64,000 nt of DNA. Source: 13-2-20CM-66-19 sp963824395 (GTDB lineage Bacteria; Pseudomonadota; Gammaproteobacteria; Steroidobacterales; Steroidobacteraceae). How positions within the stretch are numbered: position 1 is the stretch's first letter; every line of letters begins with the position of its first letter. A program made the position numbers and the translations under genes. The stretch covers positions 620,001-684,000 of the forward strand of contig CAWGPF010000001.1 of assembly GCA_963824395.1 (NCBI GenBank), written 5' to 3'. Below are positions 50,673 to 59,367 of the stretch, in pieces. Below the pieces are notes generated by a model. That model was given only the letters and a program-made list of their open reading frames with translations. It had not been told where the DNA came from and did not search any database.

Positions 50673-51548
50673 TTACTGGGCGCGTCGTTTCTGATCGATC
50701 AGCCGCAGGATCATGGGGGTGAAGATGAACTGCATGGCCAGTCCCATCTGGCCGCCGGGCACCACGATGTTGTTCGGGCGGCTCATCCATGAGTTGTGCA
50801 GCATCGAGACCAGGTAGGGGAAGTCGATCCCCTTGGGGTTGGCGAAGCGGATCACCACCATCGACTCATCCGCAGTCGGAATGTCGCGGGCGATGAAGGG
50901 GTTGCTGGTGTCGACCGTCGGCACGCGCTGGAAATTGACGTGCGTGCGGCTGAACTGCGGGCAGATGTGGTTCACATAGTCGGGCATGCGGCGCAGGATG
51001 GTGTCGACCACGGCGTCCTGGCTGTAGCCGCGATGGGTACGGTCGCGGTGCAGCTTCTGGATCCACTCAAGATTGATGATCGGCACCACGCCGACCAGCA
51101 GATCGACGTGGCGCGCCACATCGACGCCGCCGCCGACGTAGGCGCCGTGCAGGCCCTCATAGAAGAGAAGATCACTGTCCGCGGTCATCGTCTGCCAGTC
51201 GGTGAAGGTGCCGGCCTCGGCGTTCAGTTCCTTGGACTCCGCGGCGTCGTGCACGTAGCGGCGCACCCGGCCGTGGCCGCTGCCGCCGTACTCCTCGAAG
51301 GTCTGGGCGAGCTCGGCGAGCAGATTCGCCTCGGGACCAAAGTGGCTGATGGCTTCGCCGGTGCCGTGGTCGGCTGCCGCGACGCGCTCGCGCATCTGCT
51401 TGCGGTTGTAGCGGTGGAACGAGTCGCCCTCGATGACCTGTGCCTTGATGCCCTCACGCCGGAAGATGTGCGCGAAGCTCTTCATGACCGTAGTGGTACC
51501 GGCCCCGGAGGAGCCCGTGACCGCGATGACCGGGTGCTTGATCGACAT
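50673..51548 (-). CDS. cbbP: Phosphoribulokinase
   Basis: A 291-residue proteobacterial-type PRK that phosphorylates ribulose-5-phosphate to RuBP. The Walker A loop is GSSGAGTTTV (residues 12-21), EGDSFHRYNR follows, and DLLFYEGLHGAYVGGGVDVA carries the Walker B-like Glu. With RuBisCO it is diagnostic for the Calvin cycle. It lies 15 bp upstream of cbbT and 50 bp after cbbF. Confidence 0.95.
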   Translation of the reverse strand: MSIKHPVIAVTGSSGAGTTTVMKSFAHIFRREGIKAQVIEGDSFHRYNRKQMRERVAAADHGTGEAISHFGPEANLLAELAQTFEEYGGSGHGRVRRYVHDAAESKELNAEAGTFTDWQTMTADSDLLFYEGLHGAYVGGGVDVARHVDLLVGVVPIINLEWIQKLHRDRTHRGYSQDAVVDTILRRMPDYVNHICPQFSRTHVNFQRVPTVDTSNPFIARDIPTADESMVVIRFANPKGIDFPYLVSMLHNSWMSRPNNIVVPGGQMGLAMQFIFTPMILRLIDQKRRAQ

Positions 51549-51598
51549 GGTGCGTACTCGGGGGACTGAGCGGGGCTGCGCCTTGCCGGCGCAGCGCG

Positions 51599-52678
51599 TT
51601 AGAGGCGCGCCTCGGGACGGAACAGCGAGCGCTCATTGAAGAGCGGCGAGCTGAAGGGACGGTCGGCGCCGCTCGCCCACTCGGCGTGGTAGCGCTCGAT
51701 GCGTTCCACCTCGTTGCGCGAGCCCAGGATCAGGGGCACGCGCTGGTGCAACGCCTCGGGAATGACCTCCATCAGGCGCTGGCTGCCGGTGCTGGCGCGC
51801 CCGCCGGCCTGCTCCACGAGGAGGCTGATCGGGTTGGCCTCGTACAGCAGGCGCAGGCGCCCGGGGCGCGTGCGGTCCTTAGTGTCCTTGGGGTACATGA
51901 AGACCCCGCCGCGCATGAGGATGCGATGCACCTCCGCGACCATGGAGGCGATCCAGCGCATGTTGAAATCACGGCCGCGCCCACCGCTCTTGCCCGCCTG
52001 GCACTCGGTCACGTAGCGGTGCACCGGCGGCTCCCAGAAACGCGCGTTGCTGGTGTTGATGGCGAACTCGCTCGTATCGGGCGGGATCTGCAGGTCCGGG
52101 TGCGTGAGGATGAAGTTGCCGATCTCACGATCGAGCGTGAAGCCGTGGGTGCCCTTACCGACGCTGATCACGAGCATCGTGGCCGGCCCGTAGATCGCGT
52201 AGCCGGCGGCCACCTGCTTCACCCCCGGCTGCAGGTAATCAGCCGTGCAGGGTGGCTCGCTGCGCTCGTGGCGCAGCACCGAGAAGATCGTGCCGACCGA
52301 GACGTTGACGTCGGTGTTGGAGGAGCCATCCAGCGGGTCGAACACCAGCAGGTAGCGGCCGCGGCTGTACTCGAGCGGCACCGCGTAGGGCTCCTCGAGT
52401 TCCTCGGAGGCCATGCCGGCGAGCAGCCCGCCCCACTCGCAGCTGCGCACCATGACCTCGTGGGCGAGCACGTCGAGCTTCTGCTGGATCTCGCCCTGCA
52501 CGTTCTTACCCCCGTGCTCACCGAGATAGCCGCCGAGCGCCCCCTTCGCGGTCATGGCGGAGATCGCCTTCACCGCGGCCGCCACGTCCACCAGCAGCGC
52601 GCCCAGGTCCTGGGACTCGGGGATGCCGTTGAGCTGCTGGATGAGGAACTTCGAGAGGGTCGTGCGCCCGAGATGCAT
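51599..52678 (-). CDS. cbbF: Fructose-1,6-bisphosphatase, class I
   Basis: A metal-dependent phosphatase of 359 residues. The signature metal site is FDPLDGSSNTDVNVSVGTIF. The substrate-binding C-terminal part has ARFWEPPVHRYVTEC and RLRLLYEANPISLLVEQAGG. The class I enzyme in Calvin operons supplies fructose-6-phosphate for RuBP regeneration. It follows cbbX by about 16 bp. Confidence 0.94.
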   Translation of the reverse strand: MHLGRTTLSKFLIQQLNGIPESQDLGALLVDVAAAVKAISAMTAKGALGGYLGEHGGKNVQGEIQQKLDVLAHEVMVRSCEWGGLLAGMASEELEEPYAVPLEYSRGRYLLVFDPLDGSSNTDVNVSVGTIFSVLRHERSEPPCTADYLQPGVKQVAAGYAIYGPATMLVISVGKGTHGFTLDREIGNFILTHPDLQIPPDTSEFAINTSNARFWEPPVHRYVTECQAGKSGGRGRDFNMRWIASMVAEVHRILMRGGVFMYPKDTKDRTRPGRLRLLYEANPISLLVEQAGGRASTGSQRLMEVIPEALHQRVPLILGSRNEVERIERYHAEWASGADRPFSSPLFNERSLFRPEARL

Positions 52679-52694
52679 GGTGTCGGACTCCTTA

Positions 52695-53663
52695 TTAATG
52701 GTTCTGGGGGGCGGGCTGGAACACCCGGCTCGCGCGGATGTCGGCGGCAGCGATCGTGGTGAGGTCCTCGGGCGTGAACTCGCGGTCGCGATCGGCGAAC
52801 AGCCGGCTCGCCTGGCGCAGGCGCGCGCGGTCGAGCGCGTTGCGGACGCTCCTGGCGTTGGCGAAATGCGGCTGCTGGATGCGGTGGGCGAGGTACTCCT
52901 CGAACGCCACGCGCGCCTCGGCGGTGAAGTGATAGTTCTGCTGCGTCAGCAGCTTGTCGGCGATGCGCAGCAGGTCCTGAGGAGAGTAGTCCGGGAAATC
53001 CAGGTGGTGCGCGATGCGCGAGCTCAGGCCGGGGTTGGAGCGGAAGAAGGTGTCCATGCGGTCCTTGTAGCCGGCGAGGATCACCACCAGGTCATCGCGC
53101 TGGTTCTCCATCACCTGCAGCAGGATCTCGATGGCCTCCTGGCCGTAGTCGCGTTCGTTCTCGGGACGGTAGAGGTAATAGGCCTCATCGATGAACAGCA
53201 CCCCACCCATGGCGCGCTTGAGCACCTCCTTGGTCTTCGGCGCGGTGTGCCCGATGTACTGACCGACGAGATCGTCGCGGGTGACGGCGACCAGGTGGCC
53301 TTTGCGCACGTAGCCCAGGCGAAACAGGATCTGCGCCATGCGCAGTGCCACGGTCGTCTTGCCGGTGCCGGGGTTGCCCGTGAAGGACATGTGCAGGCTC
53401 GGGGCCTGCGCCTGCAGGCCCAGGTTCATGCGCAGCTTGTCGATCACGAGGAGCGCGGCGATATCGCGGATGCGCGCCTTGATGGGCGCAAGGCCCACGA
53501 GGTCCTGCTCCAGTTCGGTCATGACCGCATCGGCCTGGCTCTGCGCCAGCACCTCGCTCACGGTGCGCGCGCCCGCTCCGGCCGCCGGCTGCGAAGGCGC
53601 AGGGGGTACGGCCTCCGCAGCCGGCGGCGGGCTCCCGGGAATCGAATACAGGGGCGCGGCCAT
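52695..53663 (-). CDS. cbbX: CbbX, AAA+ red-type RuBisCO activase
   Basis: A 322-residue AAA+ protein that frees form IC/ID RuBisCO from inhibitory sugar phosphates by pulling on the large-subunit C-terminus. Walker A is GNPGTGKT (96-103), the pore loop is in GQYIGHTAPKT, and Walker B is GVLFIDEAYYLY. A Pro/Ala-rich N-terminal extension of about 35 residues precedes the conserved domain. The ATG overlaps the rpe stop by one base (TGATG). It supports the red-type assignment of the RuBisCO here. Confidence 0.95.
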   Translation of the reverse strand: MAAPLYSIPGSPPPAAEAVPPAPSQPAAGAGARTVSEVLAQSQADAVMTELEQDLVGLAPIKARIRDIAALLVIDKLRMNLGLQAQAPSLHMSFTGNPGTGKTTVALRMAQILFRLGYVRKGHLVAVTRDDLVGQYIGHTAPKTKEVLKRAMGGVLFIDEAYYLYRPENERDYGQEAIEILLQVMENQRDDLVVILAGYKDRMDTFFRSNPGLSSRIAHHLDFPDYSPQDLLRIADKLLTQQNYHFTAEARVAFEEYLAHRIQQPHFANARSVRNALDRARLRQASRLFADRDREFTPEDLTTIAAADIRASRVFQPAPQNH

Positions 53664-54361
53664 CAGGCCACCTTGCTCACGGGCGTCACGCAGCGCAGCT
53701 CGTGGCGCATGGCATCGATCACCGCCTGATAGTCGGCGCAGCCGAAGATGGCACTGCCGGAGACGAAGGTGTCGGCACCGGCGGCTGCGACGCGCTGGAT
53801 GTTCTGCACCTTGATGCCGCCGTCGACTTCCAGACGGATGTCGCGCCCGGACAGTTCGATGAGCCCTCGGGCGCGCTCGATCTTGCGCAGCGCGGACTCG
53901 ATGAAGCTCTGTCCGCCAAACCCCGGGTTGACACTCATGATGAGCACCAGGTCGACCTTGTCGATCACGTACTCGAGCGCCTCGAGGGAACTCGCCGGGT
54001 TGAAGGCGAGCCCCGCCTGGCATCCCGCCGCCTTGATCAGCTGCAGCGTGCGGTCGACGTGCCGGGACGCTTCCGGATGGAAGCTGATGAGGTTGGCACC
54101 GGCGGCCGCGAAGCTCTCCACCAGGGCGTCCACCGGGGAGACCATGAGGTGCACGTCGAGCAGCGCCCGGCCGCCCTGCGGACGGCCGAGGTAGGGCCTG
54201 AGCGCCTGGGCGACGGCCGGCCCGATGGTGAGGTTCGGGACGTAATGGTTGTCCATGACGTCGAAGTGGATCCAGTCAGCGCCCGCGGCGATGACGCGCT
54301 TCACTTCCTCGCCGAGGCGCGCGAAATCCGCGGACAGAATCGACGGGGCGATCTGGTACAT
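53663..54361 (-). CDS. cbbE: Ribulose-phosphate 3-epimerase
   Basis: A TIM-barrel epimerase of 232 residues interconverting xylulose-5-phosphate and ribulose-5-phosphate. The start IAPSILSADFARLGEEV, HFDVMDNHYVPNLTIG with metal-binding His and Asp, and LIMSVNPGFGGQSFI are canonical. It is 37 bp after cbbS and overlaps cbbX by one base. Confidence 0.95.
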   Translation of the reverse strand: MYQIAPSILSADFARLGEEVKRVIAAGADWIHFDVMDNHYVPNLTIGPAVAQALRPYLGRPQGGRALLDVHLMVSPVDALVESFAAAGANLISFHPEASRHVDRTLQLIKAAGCQAGLAFNPASSLEALEYVIDKVDLVLIMSVNPGFGGQSFIESALRKIERARGLIELSGRDIRLEVDGGIKVQNIQRVAAAGADTFVSGSAIFGCADYQAVIDAMRHELRCVTPVSKVA

Positions 54362-54398
54362 GGCGGCGTTCCCCTGTTGGGTCTTCCCGTGGCGGATG

Positions 54399-54845
54399 TC
54401 AGGCCTTGCCGTTGCCGCGCTCGCCTTCCGGGCGATCCGCGGCGTAGCTGCGGATGGTGTAGCGCATGCTGCGGCCGCGGGTCTCCTGGCGCTCGAGCAC
54501 GAAGCCGGGCTCGCGCTCGGGGCGGTTGACGATGAAGCTCATGGCAATGCTCTCGATGCCGCGCGTGGAGTCGAAGGCCATGAGGCGGATGTAGTGGTGC
54601 GGGAAGGTCCTGCGACAGTTCTGCAGCTCCATCAGCACGCCGGCGGCGTCCTTCAGGTCGAACATCGGCATGCCGAACATCTCCCAGTAGGTGTTGCGCG
54701 GGTGCGGGTCGTCGGTGTACTCAACGCTCCAGGCGTAGCCCTTCTTGAGTCCGTACTCGATCTGCTGCGTAACTTCCGCATCGGTCAGTTCCGGCAGGAA
54801 GCTGAACTGCCCCTGGGTGATGCGTCCGGTCGGGTTGGTCATCAT
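54399..54845 (-). CDS. cbbS: RuBisCO small subunit, red type
   Basis: A 148-residue small subunit. It starts with the usual RITQGQFSFLPELTDAEV, followed by WSVEYTDDPHPRNTYWEMFG. The extended C-terminus (about 30 extra residues) forms the beta-hairpin typical of red-type (form IC/ID) small subunits and absent in green-type ones. It lies 21 bp after cbbL. Confidence 0.95.
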   Translation of the reverse strand: MMTNPTGRITQGQFSFLPELTDAEVTQQIEYGLKKGYAWSVEYTDDPHPRNTYWEMFGMPMFDLKDAAGVLMELQNCRRTFPHHYIRLMAFDSTRGIESIAMSFIVNRPEREPGFVLERQETRGRSMRYTIRSYAADRPEGERGNGKA

Positions 54846-54866
54846 GTGGCGTGGTCTCCTTGGCTT

Positions 54867-56351
54867 TCAGTGCGCCACCGCCGCGGTCGGCAGGAAGTCG
54901 GAACTGTCGGTCGGGGTGTAGTTGAAGCTGATGTCGCCCCAGGTATCGAGGGCCTGCTGCAGCGGGGTGCAGAAGCGCGCCGCCTTGCGCAGCACCTCCG
55001 GGCCTTCGGTACGGATGTCCACGCCCTCGTTGCGCGCCTTCACCATGGCCTCGAGCGCCACGCGGTTGGCGACCGCGCCGGCCTGGATGCCGGCCGGGTG
55101 GCCGATGGTGCCGCCACCGAACTGCAGGCACACGTCGTCCCCGAACAGATCGAGCAGCTGGTGCATCTGCCCGGCGTGGATGCCGCCGGAGGCGACCGGC
55201 ATCACCTTCTTAAGGTCGCACCAGTCCTGGTCAAAGAAGATGCCGCGCGTGAGGTCCTGCTTGGTGTAGCTGTCGCGGCAGACGTTGTAGTAGCCCTGCA
55301 CGGTAAGAGGGTCGCCCTCGAGCTTGCCCACCGCGGTGCCGGCGTGCATGTGATCCACGCCGGCCAGGCGCAGCCACTTGGCGATGACGCGGAAGCTCAC
55401 GCCGTGGTTCTTCTGACGCGTGTAGGTGCCGTGGCCGGCGCGGTGCAGGTGCAGCATCATGTCGTTGCGGCGCGCCCAGTTGGACATGCTCTGGATGCTC
55501 GACCAGCCGATGACGAGGTCGATCATGACGATCACCGAGCCGAGCTCCTTGGCGAACTCGGCGCGCTCGTACATATCCTCCACCGTGCCGGCGGTGATGT
55601 TCAGGTACGAGCCTTTGACCTCCCCGGTCGCGGCGCTCGCCTTGTTGACCGCATCCATGACGTAGAGAAAGCGGTCGCGCCAGTGCATGAAGGGCTGGGA
55701 GTTGATGTTCTCGTCGTCCTTCATGAAGTCGAGGCCGCCCTTGAGGCCCTCGTAGATGACGCGCCCGTAGTTGCGCCCGGAGAGGCCGAGTTTCGGTTTC
55801 GTGGTAGCCCCGAGCAGCGGCCGGCCGAACTTGTCGAGGCGCTCGCGCTCGACGATGAGCCCGGTCGGGGGACCCTTGAAGGTCTTCACGTACGCCGGGG
55901 GCACCTGGATGTCCTCGAGGCGCGCGGCCTTGAGCGGCTTGAAGCTGAAGACGTTGCCGATGAGGCTCGCGGTCATGTTGGCGATCGAGCCTTCCTCGAA
56001 CAGGCAGATGTCATAGGCGACCCAGGCGAAGTACTGGCCGGGGATGTTCGGCACCGGCTCCACCTTGAAGGCTTTGGCGCGATAGGAGTCGCAGGCGGTC
56101 AGGCGGTCGGTCCACACCACGGTCCAGGTGGCGGTGCTGGACTCCCCGGCCACCGCGGCCGCGGCCTCCACCGGATCCACCCCGTCCTGGGGGGTGATGC
56201 GGAACAGACAGACCGTGTCGGTGGGCTTGGGCTGGTAGTCCGGCTCCCAGTAGCCCATCTGCCGGTACTTGAGTACGCCGGCGCGATAGCGCTTCTTGCT
56301 GTCGGTGATCGCCGTGGGGGCATCGCCCCGTGATTCCGTCCCGCTTTCCAT
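54867..56351 (-). CDS. cbbL: RuBisCO large subunit, form IC
   Basis: A 494-residue large subunit that carboxylates RuBP. The carbamylated Lys is K211 in GGLDFMKDDENINSQP, catalytic Lys in TTKPKLGLSGRNYG, and loop 6 is in HAGTAVGKLEGDP. The N-terminal YRAGVLKYRQMGYWEPDY and the overall length are characteristic of the red-type form IC of proteobacteria. It is the first gene of cbbLSEXFPTZY. The 98-bp gap to the divergent cbbR holds two CbbR-like boxes. No carboxysome genes are present. Confidence 0.97.
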   Translation of the reverse strand: MESGTESRGDAPTAITDSKKRYRAGVLKYRQMGYWEPDYQPKPTDTVCLFRITPQDGVDPVEAAAAVAGESSTATWTVVWTDRLTACDSYRAKAFKVEPVPNIPGQYFAWVAYDICLFEEGSIANMTASLIGNVFSFKPLKAARLEDIQVPPAYVKTFKGPPTGLIVERERLDKFGRPLLGATTKPKLGLSGRNYGRVIYEGLKGGLDFMKDDENINSQPFMHWRDRFLYVMDAVNKASAATGEVKGSYLNITAGTVEDMYERAEFAKELGSVIVMIDLVIGWSSIQSMSNWARRNDMMLHLHRAGHGTYTRQKNHGVSFRVIAKWLRLAGVDHMHAGTAVGKLEGDPLTVQGYYNVCRDSYTKQDLTRGIFFDQDWCDLKKVMPVASGGIHAGQMHQLLDLFGDDVCLQFGGGTIGHPAGIQAGAVANRVALEAMVKARNEGVDIRTEGPEVLRKAARFCTPLQQALDTWGDISFNYTPTDSSDFLPTAAVAH

Positions 56352-56414
56352 CGTTCCTGCCTTGGTGTTCCGTGGGTTGAGGGGACTGTACCGGTGGGAT
56401 ATTATTCAGAGAAG

Positions 56415-56449
56415 TCACTTTAAATTACTGACACGATAAGAATTACTTA
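56415..56449. promoter_or_regulatory. Two phased CbbR boxes and cbb promoter
   Basis: TCACTTTAAATTA (56415-56427) and TAAGAATTACTTA (56437-56449) both fit the CbbR pattern TNA-N7-TNA (and LysR T-N11-A). They start 22 bp apart, two helical turns. A minus-strand TAATAT at 56404-56399 would be the cbbL -10, with a poor -35 overlapping the proximal box, as expected for an activator-dependent promoter. The distal box abuts the cbbR ATG and could mediate autorepression. Confidence 0.6.
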
Positions 56450-57400
56450 ATGAAGAACGCGACCCTGCGCCAGCTGCGGGTGTTTTCGGCCGTGGCCCGC
56501 CACCTGAGCTTCGTGCGGGCGGCCGAGGAGCTGGGGTTGTCGGCGCCCGCGGTGTCCATGCAGATCAAGGAGCTGGAGATCGAGGTGGGGCTGCCGGTAT
56601 TCGACCGCTCGAGCCGCAAGGTCTCCCTCACCATGGTCGGGGAGTACGTGCTCGCCTACACCCAGCGGGTCCTCGCAGCGATGCGCGATGCGGAGGACAT
56701 GGTGGCGCGTTTCCGGGGACTGAAGACCGGAGTGCTCGATGTGGCCATGGTGAGCACGGCGAAGTACTTCCTGCCACGGCTGATGGCGCGCTTTCGCGAC
56801 GAGCACCCGGGGGTCGAGATCCGCCTGCAGGTCGCCAACAACCGCGACGAAGTGGTGTCACTGATGCGCGAGGGGGTGGTGGAGCTGGCCATCATGGGGC
56901 GGCCACCGAAGAACTGGCCTTCGCGCGCCGAGCCCTTCGCGATGCATCCGCACGTGCTGATCACGGCCATCGACCACCCGTTCGCCCGTGCCGAGAAGGT
57001 ACCGGCACGCGCGCTGCAGAACGAGGGGTTCATCGTGCGCGAGCCGGGCTCCGGCACGCGCGCCGCGCTCGATGAGTACATGGAGGCGCACCAGATGCGC
57101 CCGCAGGTGGTGATGCAGATGTCGAGCAACGAGGCCATCAAGCAGGCGGTGATGGCGGGGATGGGCGTCGCGCTGCTGTCGCTGCACACCGTGGGGCTGG
57201 AGCTCGATCACAACCTCATCGCCGCCCCCGAGACGGAAGGCTTGCCGGTGATGCGCCGCTGGCACGTGGTCAACAACCTCGCCAAGACGCTGTCCCCGGC
57301 CGCCGAGGCGTTCCGCTACTTCGTGCTGGAGTCGGGCGAGGCCTTCCTCGCCAAGCACTTCCCGCAGGGCCCGAGCGCGGAAACCTGGACGCTGCGCTGA
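56450..57400 (+). CDS. cbbR: CbbR, LysR-type regulator of the Calvin operon
   Basis: A LysR-family regulator of 316 residues. The N-terminal winged helix-turn-helix is LRQLRVFSAVARHLSFVRAA and LSAPAVSMQIKELEIEVGLP. The effector domain starts near residue 92 (GVLDVAMVSTAKYFLPRLMA), a typical CbbR segment. It diverges from cbbL as in most autotrophic proteobacteria. CbbR activates cbb genes in response to metabolites such as RuBP or NADPH depending on species; which applies here is unknown. Confidence 0.94.
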   Translation: MKNATLRQLRVFSAVARHLSFVRAAEELGLSAPAVSMQIKELEIEVGLPVFDRSSRKVSLTMVGEYVLAYTQRVLAAMRDAEDMVARFRGLKTGVLDVAMVSTAKYFLPRLMARFRDEHPGVEIRLQVANNRDEVVSLMREGVVELAIMGRPPKNWPSRAEPFAMHPHVLITAIDHPFARAEKVPARALQNEGFIVREPGSGTRAALDEYMEAHQMRPQVVMQMSSNEAIKQAVMAGMGVALLSLHTVGLELDHNLIAAPETEGLPVMRRWHVVNNLAKTLSPAAEAFRYFVLESGEAFLAKHFPQGPSAETWTLR

Positions 57401-57416
57401 CGCGCGGCAGCGCCCT

Positions 57417-58052
57417 TCAGCCGGCCGCTGCGGAACCGGGCAGCTGCCAGTGGTGCGCGATGGCCAGCATGCGCACGCCAAAGCAGGCCAGTCCCCCGAG
57501 GACGGCGGCGAGCGTGCGCGGCACCCCGGCTCGGCGCGCGGCGACCAGCACCAGGGCGCCAAGGAGTGCGGCGGTGGCGTAGACGTCGACGCGCAGGATC
57601 GCCGGCACCTGTGTGAGCAGGACATCGCGGATCGTGCCCCCGCCGACCGCCGTGATGGTACCGAGCAGCACCGCACTCAAGGGATGAATGCGCGCATCGA
57701 GGGCCTTCAGCGTCCCGGCCACGGCGAACAGTGCCAGGCCCCCGGCATCGAGCGTCAGCAGCAGCTGCCGTGGCACGTGCATGTAGCCCTCGAGCGCAAA
57801 CACGATCGCACCGGCGAGGAAGGCGGTGGTGGGATAGGCCCAGTCGCGCAGCGCGCTCGGCGGCAGGTCCCCCATCAGCACGTCGCGGATCACCCCGCCC
57901 CCGAGTGCCGTGGCGAACGCCAGCACCATGTCCCCGAACAGATCCAGGTGCCCGGCGATGGCAGCGAGCGCCCCCTGGAAGGCAAACACGAAGGTGCCGG
58001 CGAGGTCCGCGCCGCGCACCAGCGGCCGTACGTACATCGCCGCGCGCGGCAC
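57417..58052 (-). CDS. TRIC/UPF0126-family membrane protein
   Basis: A 211-residue protein with seven TM segments in two homologous halves. Each half carries the family motif GGG-x-x-RD: GGGVIRDVLMGD and GGGTIRDVLLTQ. Bacterial members are related to TRIC trimeric cation channels. The gene is convergent with cbbR across 16 bp and diverges from the following MFS gene. A link to the Calvin operon is not evident. Met 6 is an alternative start. Confidence 0.85.
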   Translation of the reverse strand: MPRAAMYVRPLVRGADLAGTFVFAFQGALAAIAGHLDLFGDMVLAFATALGGGVIRDVLMGDLPPSALRDWAYPTTAFLAGAIVFALEGYMHVPRQLLLTLDAGGLALFAVAGTLKALDARIHPLSAVLLGTITAVGGGTIRDVLLTQVPAILRVDVYATAALLGALVLVAARRAGVPRTLAAVLGGLACFGVRMLAIAHHWQLPGSAAAG

Positions 58053-58188
58053 AGTCGCCGGGCGCTGCGGTTCGGGGGCTGAGGGTGGGTCCTGCTTCAG
58101 GCTCGCGACTCCGTGGCGCGCGCATTTTCCGGTGCCCGGTGGGCCAAGTCCACCGTGCTACGCTTGCCGCGAGGGAGCACAGAACCTG

Positions 58189-59352
58189 ATGGCAACTACG
58201 CAGGAGAGCGCCGGCCGAACGGGCGCAGGCAGGCTGCTGTCCACCGCAGCGGTCGTCGGGGCGGCGACGATATTCGGCCTGACCTACAGCCTGTCGGCGC
58301 CACTGATCGCGCTCGACCTGGATGCGCGGGGTTACTCGGAGACCTTCATTGGCATCAACGCCGGGATGCACGCCGTTGGCGTGCTGCTCATCGCGCCGTT
58401 CATGCCGGCGCTCGCCGCCGCGGTCGGCGCCCGCGGCCTGACGCTCGGGGCGCTGCTGCTGAGCGCGCTGGTGCTCGCACTCTTTCCCTTCGCCCCTTCC
58501 GTGTACTGGTGGTTCCCGCTGCGGCTGCTGCTCGGCACCGGGGCCGAGGCGCTCTTCGTCATGACCGAGACCTGGACCAACGAGCTCAGCACCGATGCAA
58601 CCCGCGGGCGCACCATGGCGGTGTACACGGCCGCGCTCTCCCTCGGCATGGTATGCGGACCGAGCGTGCTCTCATTCATCGGCACCGGGCGCGAGGCCTA
58701 CTTCGTCGGCGCCGCCATCGCCGCCGCGGCCTGCGTGCTCATCGTGCTGCCCGGGCTGCGCACGCCGCCGCGCTTCGAGTCACGCGGCACGAATCCCTTG
58801 CGCTACATGCGTCTCGCCCCGATCGGCATGGCCACGACGGCGCTCAACGCGGCGATCGAGACCGCCGGACTCTCCTTCATCGCGCTGTATGCGGCCGGCC
58901 AGGGCTGGAGCGAGCAGGGCTCGATGCGCCTGATCTCCACGCTCATGCTCGGGGCGATCGTGCTGCAGATACCCATCGGCTGGATTGCCGACCGCGTCAA
59001 CCGGCGACGCCTCGCGCTCACACTCGCGGTGCTGTCCGCCGCCGGTGCGCTGCTGTGGCCCTACGTACTCGGGACGCTGTGGCTGACTTACGCGGTGATC
59101 TTCGTCTGGGGCGGCCTGTTCGTCGGCATCTACACCGTGATGCTCGCCATGGTGGGTGAGCGCTTCAAGGGCGGTGAGCTGGTGGGCATCTATGGTGCGA
59201 TGGGGTTCGCCTGGGGTGCAGGGGCCCTCATCGGGCCTACCTTCGCCGGTGCGGCGATGAAGTCGAGCGCGCTCTTCGGGCTGCCGGTCTTCGTGGCGAG
59301 CGCCTGCGCGCTGTTTGCGCTCTACATGTGGCGTTCGCGCAGCCAGGCGTAG
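58189..59352 (+). CDS. MFS transporter, YcaD-like
   Basis: A 387-residue, 12-TM transporter. A GAGGGAG stands 11 nt before the ATG. The sequence has TETWTNELSTDATRGRTMAVY and the second-half loop GWIADRVNRRRLALT, matching the YcaD type of MFS proteins. It is followed after 15 bp by the first HdeD-papain fusion gene on the same strand, so the three may be co-transcribed. The cargo is unknown. Confidence 0.83.
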   Translation: MATTQESAGRTGAGRLLSTAAVVGAATIFGLTYSLSAPLIALDLDARGYSETFIGINAGMHAVGVLLIAPFMPALAAAVGARGLTLGALLLSALVLALFPFAPSVYWWFPLRLLLGTGAEALFVMTETWTNELSTDATRGRTMAVYTAALSLGMVCGPSVLSFIGTGREAYFVGAAIAAAACVLIVLPGLRTPPRFESRGTNPLRYMRLAPIGMATTALNAAIETAGLSFIALYAAGQGWSEQGSMRLISTLMLGAIVLQIPIGWIADRVNRRRLALTLAVLSAAGALLWPYVLGTLWLTYAVIFVWGGLFVGIYTVMLAMVGERFKGGELVGIYGAMGFAWGAGALIGPTFAGAAMKSSALFGLPVFVASACALFALYMWRSRSQA

Positions 59353-59367
59353 CTTGAGCGCGCTGCC

